Under the pieces are notes generated by a model. It was not told the DNA's origin. It made no database searches and saw nothing but the letters and a program-made list of their open reading frames with translations. From assembly GCF_001013475.1 (NCBI RefSeq), contig NZ_JZEF01000007.1, positions 61,071 to 97,461 of the forward strand: a stretch of 36,391 bases of DNA, written 5' to 3'. The DNA comes from Xanthomonas arboricola pv. juglandis (lineage in GTDB: Bacteria; Pseudomonadota; Gammaproteobacteria; Xanthomonadales; Xanthomonadaceae). Position 1 is the stretch's first letter; each line of letters starts with the position of its first letter. Shown one piece after another: positions 33,414-36,391 of this stretch. A program made the position numbers and the translations under genes.

Positions 33414-34317
33414 TTGACGCCTCCACAGCAGGCTCGCCCAGGTCAATGAGCTCACGCATACCCTTGAATGAGGGAAAGCGAGGCAGCTCCTTGGCACCCA
33501 CCGCGAAATGCTGGTACTTCACCAGCTGTCCTACGTAGCTCTCACGGTTGTCCCAGAAGTCCTTCGCTATAGCGTCGGTGAAGCCTGTGCCGATATTGAA
33601 TTCCTGCCCGGTCACGATGTCGCGGACGCGAAGTGCGCCGGCAGTGTCGAGCGGGGTCTTGTTGGCCTGGTGACTGGAGCGCTCGGTACGCCCCAGCGCG
33701 TTCTTGGTGGCCGGGTTGTCGTTCCGCGTGCCTTGAACGACCTCCAGAATTTCCGCCTCGGCATCCTCGAATCGTTTGAGCTTAAGCATTCCTTGCTCGC
33801 GGGCGGTGCTCCGCCCTTGCTTGTATAGGCCTTCGGGTGCGCGAAGGATGAGGCCCTCGTGCCCCTCGGCCAGCTTCTCGGCCTCAAGCGCATCCAGTCC
33901 GTTCTGGGTCAGCACAAGGACTTGAGGCACAAGCACCGTCCGGGGAGTCAGCAGAAGCCCGCTGCCTACGATGGCCCATAGGCGCTCCCTGAAGGTCCCC
34001 GGTAGCACGCGGTCGAACACGTAGAACCGCACGTCAGGTTCGCCGTATTCGCGCATCACGCCGCCGACCGTGACTCGGTAGCAGTCCGGCGCGGTTGGCT
34101 GGCCGACAATCAGCTCGCCATCGCAACCATCCAGCTCCGGTCGCCCGAAGGCGGCCTGCACAGCGGGGTTAGGGATCGCCTTCATTGTTCGGGACATGAC
34201 CACGCCGTCGCGGACGATGCAGCGCACGCCGTCCAGCTTCTCGGAGGCATAGAGCGGGAAGCGAAGCTTGTCCAGCTCGGCCACGGCGGCCAGCATGGGG
34301 CGGAAGGGTTTCGTCAT
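33406..34317 (-). CDS. Phage-type ATP-dependent DNA ligase
   Basis: A 303-aa small ATP-dependent DNA ligase, like those of T7-type phages. The adenylation motif I is EKLDGVRC with the nucleophilic Lys27. Motif III lies in VRFYVFDR, motif IV in EGLILRAPEG and motif V in MLKLKRF. A C-terminal OB-fold region follows. It seals nicks in double-stranded DNA, and the chromosome's own ligase (LigA) is NAD-dependent, so this points to a phage or plasmid origin. GGAGG about 10 nt upstream supports the ATG at 34317. The start overlaps the stop of the 45-aa gene upstream. Confidence 0.9.
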   Translation of the reverse strand: MTKPFRPMLAAVAELDKLRFPLYASEKLDGVRCIVRDGVVMSRTMKAIPNPAVQAAFGRPELDGCDGELIVGQPTAPDCYRVTVGGVMREYGEPDVRFYVFDRVLPGTFRERLWAIVGSGLLLTPRTVLVPQVLVLTQNGLDALEAEKLAEGHEGLILRAPEGLYKQGRSTAREQGMLKLKRFEDAEAEILEVVQGTRNDNPATKNALGRTERSSHQANKTPLDTAGALRVRDIVTGQEFNIGTGFTDAIAKDFWDNRESYVGQLVKYQHFAVGAKELPRFPSFKGMRELIDLGEPAVEASND

Positions 34318-34451
34318 GGGACATTGCCTCCAGGCAGAACGATCCAAAAAGTCACGCACGGCACCGGATTGATGCACCAGCGGCGGTTGTACGGAGACCA
34401 GTGCGCGCCTATCCACGCACTGCCCCAGCGGAAGAGGAGGCCGGCTCTCAT
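34314..34451 (-). CDS. Small phage protein (45 aa)
   Basis: A 45-aa frame linked by 4-bp ATGA overlaps to the genes on both sides (88-aa gene upstream, DNA ligase downstream). It contains the segments WIGAHWSPYNRRWCINPVPC and WIVLPGG. From memory, similar short proteins with an IGAHWSP...R.CIN.LPC pattern are common in phages and prophages of Pseudomonas and relatives, with unknown function. The two Cys residues and Trp/His richness could reflect metal binding, but that is speculative. Confidence 0.72.
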   Translation of the reverse strand: MRAGLLFRWGSAWIGAHWSPYNRRWCINPVPCVTFWIVLPGGNVP

Positions 34452-34714
34452 TTGCTCAGCGCCTCCACCAGCAACTTCGCGTGCGCTTCGACTGCGCAGT
34501 CGGCAATCCAGCCGTCGATGTAGTGGCCCGCGTTGTCGTAGTAGTCCACCCAGCGGACCTCCCAGTGGTCGGGGGTCTCGCCAGGCTTGGGAGGCTCGGT
34601 GTACTCGGGTTCGCCGGAGGTGCCGCCGCGGGTGATGCGTGGACCGTAGGCAAAGACGCGGCCGTCTGAGGTATGGACTGCAGTGTCGGCGCGTGGGTCG
34701 AAGAAGCTGTTCAT
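34448..34714 (-). CDS. Hypothetical protein (88 aa)
   Basis: An 88-aa acidic soluble protein of unknown function. It begins MNSFFDPRADTAVHTSDGRV and is rich in Gly, Pro, Glu and Trp in the middle (EPPKPGETPDHWEVRWVDYYD). The start at 34714 has GAGG 5 nt upstream. The frame is open far upstream (to 35119), but that part crosses the terminator hairpin and is not credible. It is the first gene of the overlapping chain ending with the 57-aa frame. Confidence 0.6.
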   Translation of the reverse strand: MNSFFDPRADTAVHTSDGRVFAYGPRITRGGTSGEPEYTEPPKPGETPDHWEVRWVDYYDNAGHYIDGWIADCAVEAHAKLLVEALSK

Positions 34715-34821
34715 GCGACCTCGCAGGCGAGCGAGTGGGTGAGACAGCGGGGGAGGGTGCGCATAGGCGTGACTCCGGTGATTAAAGGGCCGCGGTTGCG
34801 GCTTGCTTTGGACAAAGAAAA

Positions 34822-34839
34822 GGGCCGCTTTCGCGGCCC
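34822..34839 (-). terminator. Rho-independent terminator
   Basis: GGGCCGC and GCGGCCC form a 7-bp stem with a TTTC loop. On the minus strand the stem is followed by TTTTCTTT. It lies just downstream of the leftward 88-aa gene at 34873-35139 and separates it from the next leftward operon. Confidence 0.75.
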
Positions 34840-34872
34840 CTGGTGTGCTCTTGGGATTCGTTTTCGTGAAGC

Positions 34873-35139
34873 CTAGAAGTCCAGATCGCCGTTTTTGGCG
34901 TTCCAGTCGGCTATGGAATTGCGTATCGAGGCAGGCAGTGCGTCGCGGCGCCCGAAGCCTCCCTTGCTGCCTCTTCTTGCTTGGTCCACGCTTGCTGCTT
35001 TGGCGCGGATGTGGGTTCCGTTCCAGCGGATGAGGATGGCTGCGTCGCGCTTGCGGATATACACCGGGATGCCTCCAGGTGGCATCCAGAGTCCCCATGT
35101 GTGTGGCGTTTCGAGCCACTTGTAGCCGTTCGGTTCCAT
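34873..35139 (-). CDS. Hypothetical protein (88 aa)
   Basis: An 88-aa basic protein of unknown function. The start segment (MEPNGYKWLETPHTWGLWMP) and the middle (VYIRKRDAAILIRWNGTHIRAK) look like a compact beta-rich fold. A hexamer TATCTT lies only 6 bp before the ATG on its strand, so the transcript may be leaderless. It is divergent from the gene at 35181, with only 41 bp between the starts. Confidence 0.6.
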   Translation of the reverse strand: MEPNGYKWLETPHTWGLWMPPGGIPVYIRKRDAAILIRWNGTHIRAKAASVDQARRGSKGGFGRRDALPASIRNSIADWNAKNGDLDF

Positions 35140-35180
35140 GCCGCTAAGATATGGACAACAGTCGCACCGGAAGAGACACC

Positions 35181-35540
35181 ATGGAACTCAAGGACTTCAT
35201 CAAGCTCACCCTTGTGCAGATAGCTGAGGGCGTAAAAGAAGCTCAAGAAGAAGTGAAAAAAATCGGGGGAAATGTCAATCCCTATACGCACTTCGTGACG
35301 CAGGGTATGGGCACTCACCTGAGCCGGGGCGAGACTCAGCAGGTTAAGTTCGACGTTGCGATTACTGCCTCAGAAAGCACCGCGTCGAAGGAGGGCATCG
35401 GCGTCGTCGTCGCAGCTATTGCGCTCGGGAAGCGAAATGAGGTTAGCGACCAGTCGATGAGCGTTAGTCGAGTTAGTTTTGAAGTTCCGCTCGCACTCCC
35501 CGATGGAGACAACTTATACACCTCGCGCCCGCAGGGTTAG
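35181..35540 (+). CDS. Unknown protein, Trypco2-like in outline, possible cargo gene
   Basis: A 119-aa soluble protein. An amphipathic N-terminal helix (MELKDFIKLTLVQIAEGVKE) is followed by a Glu/Lys-rich helix and a beta-rich C-terminal half (VKFDVAITASES, then VSRVSFEVPLALP). I recall a widespread set of about 120-aa proteins with the same start and the same VSRI.F.VP.. ending. Their layout is reminiscent of trypsin-co-occurring (Trypco2) domains found near conflict systems. That link is inference. The start at 35181 lies behind a purine-rich GGAAGAGA site. It runs opposite to the phage-like operon, as cargo genes often do. Confidence 0.7.
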   Translation: MELKDFIKLTLVQIAEGVKEAQEEVKKIGGNVNPYTHFVTQGMGTHLSRGETQQVKFDVAITASESTASKEGIGVVVAAIALGKRNEVSDQSMSVSRVSFEVPLALPDGDNLYTSRPQG

Positions 35541-35615
35541 GTGCTTGATTTAACGGCGTTTGTATGCCAATTGATTACGCAACAACCGCAAGATTAGAGA
35601 GGTCAGTGGTGAAGC

Positions 35616-36146
35616 ATGTCTGATCTGGTGGAGTTGATGAAGGCCAGCCTTGGGCCGGGTGTGGCGCTGATGGGCGTGGCCGTTGCGGCGGCGCAGTGGC
35701 ACACGAACGATGTCAAGCTAAGGCTTGATTCCTATGATCGGCGGCTGAGGGTGTATAAGGCGGCGGTTGCGATGCTTGACAGTGCAGTAGCTGAGATACG
35801 GCAACGGCGTGTACCTAACTGGCGCAAGTCAAACAAAAATCCAACCCTTCCTTATGCGGAACTGCCCGAAGAGGTGGTAAAGACATTCCAGGATTGCTTG
35901 CTTGAGGCTTCTTTTCTTTTTGATCGAGAAGTGACGCACACGATGCACTACATCGATAGAGAGGTGCGTCTTGTCCGCATGTACGCGATTAATTTGGCAA
36001 GGAAGGAGCCGAGCGAATTACTCGATAAGTCCGGGCAAACCGGTCTGCGTGAGTTGCGGGAGGCGGAGGCGCGGATTGAGAAGCTGGACAAGAATATAGA
36101 GAAGCCTTTTCGGCGCTATCTCAAGCTTCAGCGGTTCCAGAAGTAG
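35616..36146 (+). CDS. Unknown membrane-anchored helical protein
   Basis: A 176-aa protein with one N-terminal membrane helix (about residues 13-27, GPGVALMGVAVAAAQW). It is followed by a basic cytoplasmic juxtamembrane segment (KLRLDSYDRRLRVYKAA) and long charged helices, including a likely coiled coil near the C-terminus (ELREAEARIEKLDKNIEK). The helix-then-LRLD.YDRR.RVY pattern recurs in many uncharacterised bacterial proteins. No function is known to me. It follows the 35181 gene by 75 bp in the same direction. Its last 19 bp overlap the convergent ArdA-like frame. Confidence 0.72.
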   Translation: MSDLVELMKASLGPGVALMGVAVAAAQWHTNDVKLRLDSYDRRLRVYKAAVAMLDSAVAEIRQRRVPNWRKSNKNPTLPYAELPEEVVKTFQDCLLEASFLFDREVTHTMHYIDREVRLVRMYAINLARKEPSELLDKSGQTGLRELREAEARIEKLDKNIEKPFRRYLKLQRFQK

Positions 36147-36391
36147 TGGCCGTTGGCTTCATAAGCTTCCCCGCCCATATGCATATCGCGTCCGTAACTA
36201 GCATAGTCAAAGTAGCGGGCCACGCTTTCGGGCACATCTTGTAGCAGTCCCCCATCCTCGACGACGTGTTCCGCAACCTCGGCCCAGCTGTTGAATTCGC
36301 CAATGTAGCGCTCGCGGAAAGTGTCGATATCCTCGCCGTCTTCGACCTCGCGACGTCCCCCCAATTTTGAGTAGCACCTCAGTTTGGAGTC
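36128..36391 (-). pseudogene. ardA: ArdA-like antirestriction protein, C-terminal part only
   Basis: The frame from the right edge to 36128 encodes the C-terminal part of an ArdA-type protein, recognisable by FRERYIGEFNSWAEVAEHV, VPESVARYFDYASYGRDM and a C-terminal HYFWNR. ArdA is an acidic DNA mimic that blocks type I restriction enzymes and is carried by plasmids, phages and conjugative elements. Complete ArdA is about 165-180 aa. Here the family-like sequence begins only about 12 codons inside the edge, and the codons before it (DSKLRCYSKLGG) do not fit the family. So the gene is either cut by the window or interrupted by an inserted element near 36355. The only start-like codon is TTG at 36364. 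Confidence 0.72.

Noticed and set aside
34715..35119. N-terminal extension of the leftward 88-aa gene to 35119
   Set aside because: It would run antisense-frame through another gene and through a terminator hairpin, and its composition is not protein-like.

Overview
The window looks like a chromosomal segment of a xanthomonad, most likely Xanthomonas. The evidence is the very high G+C, many GTG/TTG starts, an M72-type peptidyl-Asp metallopeptidase, an NAD-type isocitrate dehydrogenase, a TonB-dependent receptor beside a Tat-exported phospholipase C, and GGGAATC-type intergenic repeats. The genus is inferred from gene content and style; no database was searched.

Layout. 1-440 holds 2.3 tandem copies of a 188-bp unit with long inverted repeats. 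680-1702 (-) is threonine dehydrogenase. 2033-6654 is a divergent pair, a TonB-dependent receptor (-) and a phosphocholine-type phospholipase C (+), separated by a promoter region with a near-consensus PhoB box facing the lipase and a weaker box facing the receptor. 6951-8194 holds a histidine phosphatase and an unknown membrane protein. 8345-13232 is the folC-dedD(SPOR)-cvpA-purF block, with a 19-codon leader ORF overlapping the cvpA start. 13489-16568 holds a ferritin-like protein, a secreted metallopeptidase and a lipoprotein. 16824-27337 is a long leftward block: M48 peptidase, phoB, phoR, ppk1, ppx, an SQD2-like glycosyltransferase, a PAP2 phosphatase and lpxH (listed from right to left). 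27486-29553 (+) holds glutaredoxin, an AhpD-like protein and isocitrate dehydrogenase. 29665-30426 (-) is a Bax-inhibitor-1 family protein. 30579-30882 is a tRNA-Pro/Arg/His operon with a clear sigma70-type promoter.

From 30918 to the right edge the sequence changes character: it is more A/T-rich, with short, tightly overlapping genes of unknown function. It begins with a tyrosine recombinase 35 bp from the tRNA-His 3' end, so it is probably an integrated element (prophage or genomic island) using that tRNA as attachment site. It carries a MarR-like regulator, a phage-type ATP-dependent DNA ligase inside a chain of ATGA-overlapping small genes, two rightward unknown genes that look like cargo, and the C-terminal part of an ArdA-like antirestriction protein cut off at or near the right edge.

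The unifying theme of the core part is phosphate. PhoR/PhoB, with a PhoB box in front of phoB, sit beside polyphosphate synthesis and breakdown genes (ppk1/ppx) and lipid-sugar and lipid-phosphate genes. The phospholipase/receptor pair about 20 kb away carries PhoB boxes at both promoters. Together this suggests a phosphate-scavenging programme: release phosphocholine and diacylglycerol from phosphatidylcholine, possibly import the product through the TonB receptor, and possibly reuse diacylglycerol for glycolipid. The last two steps are inference.
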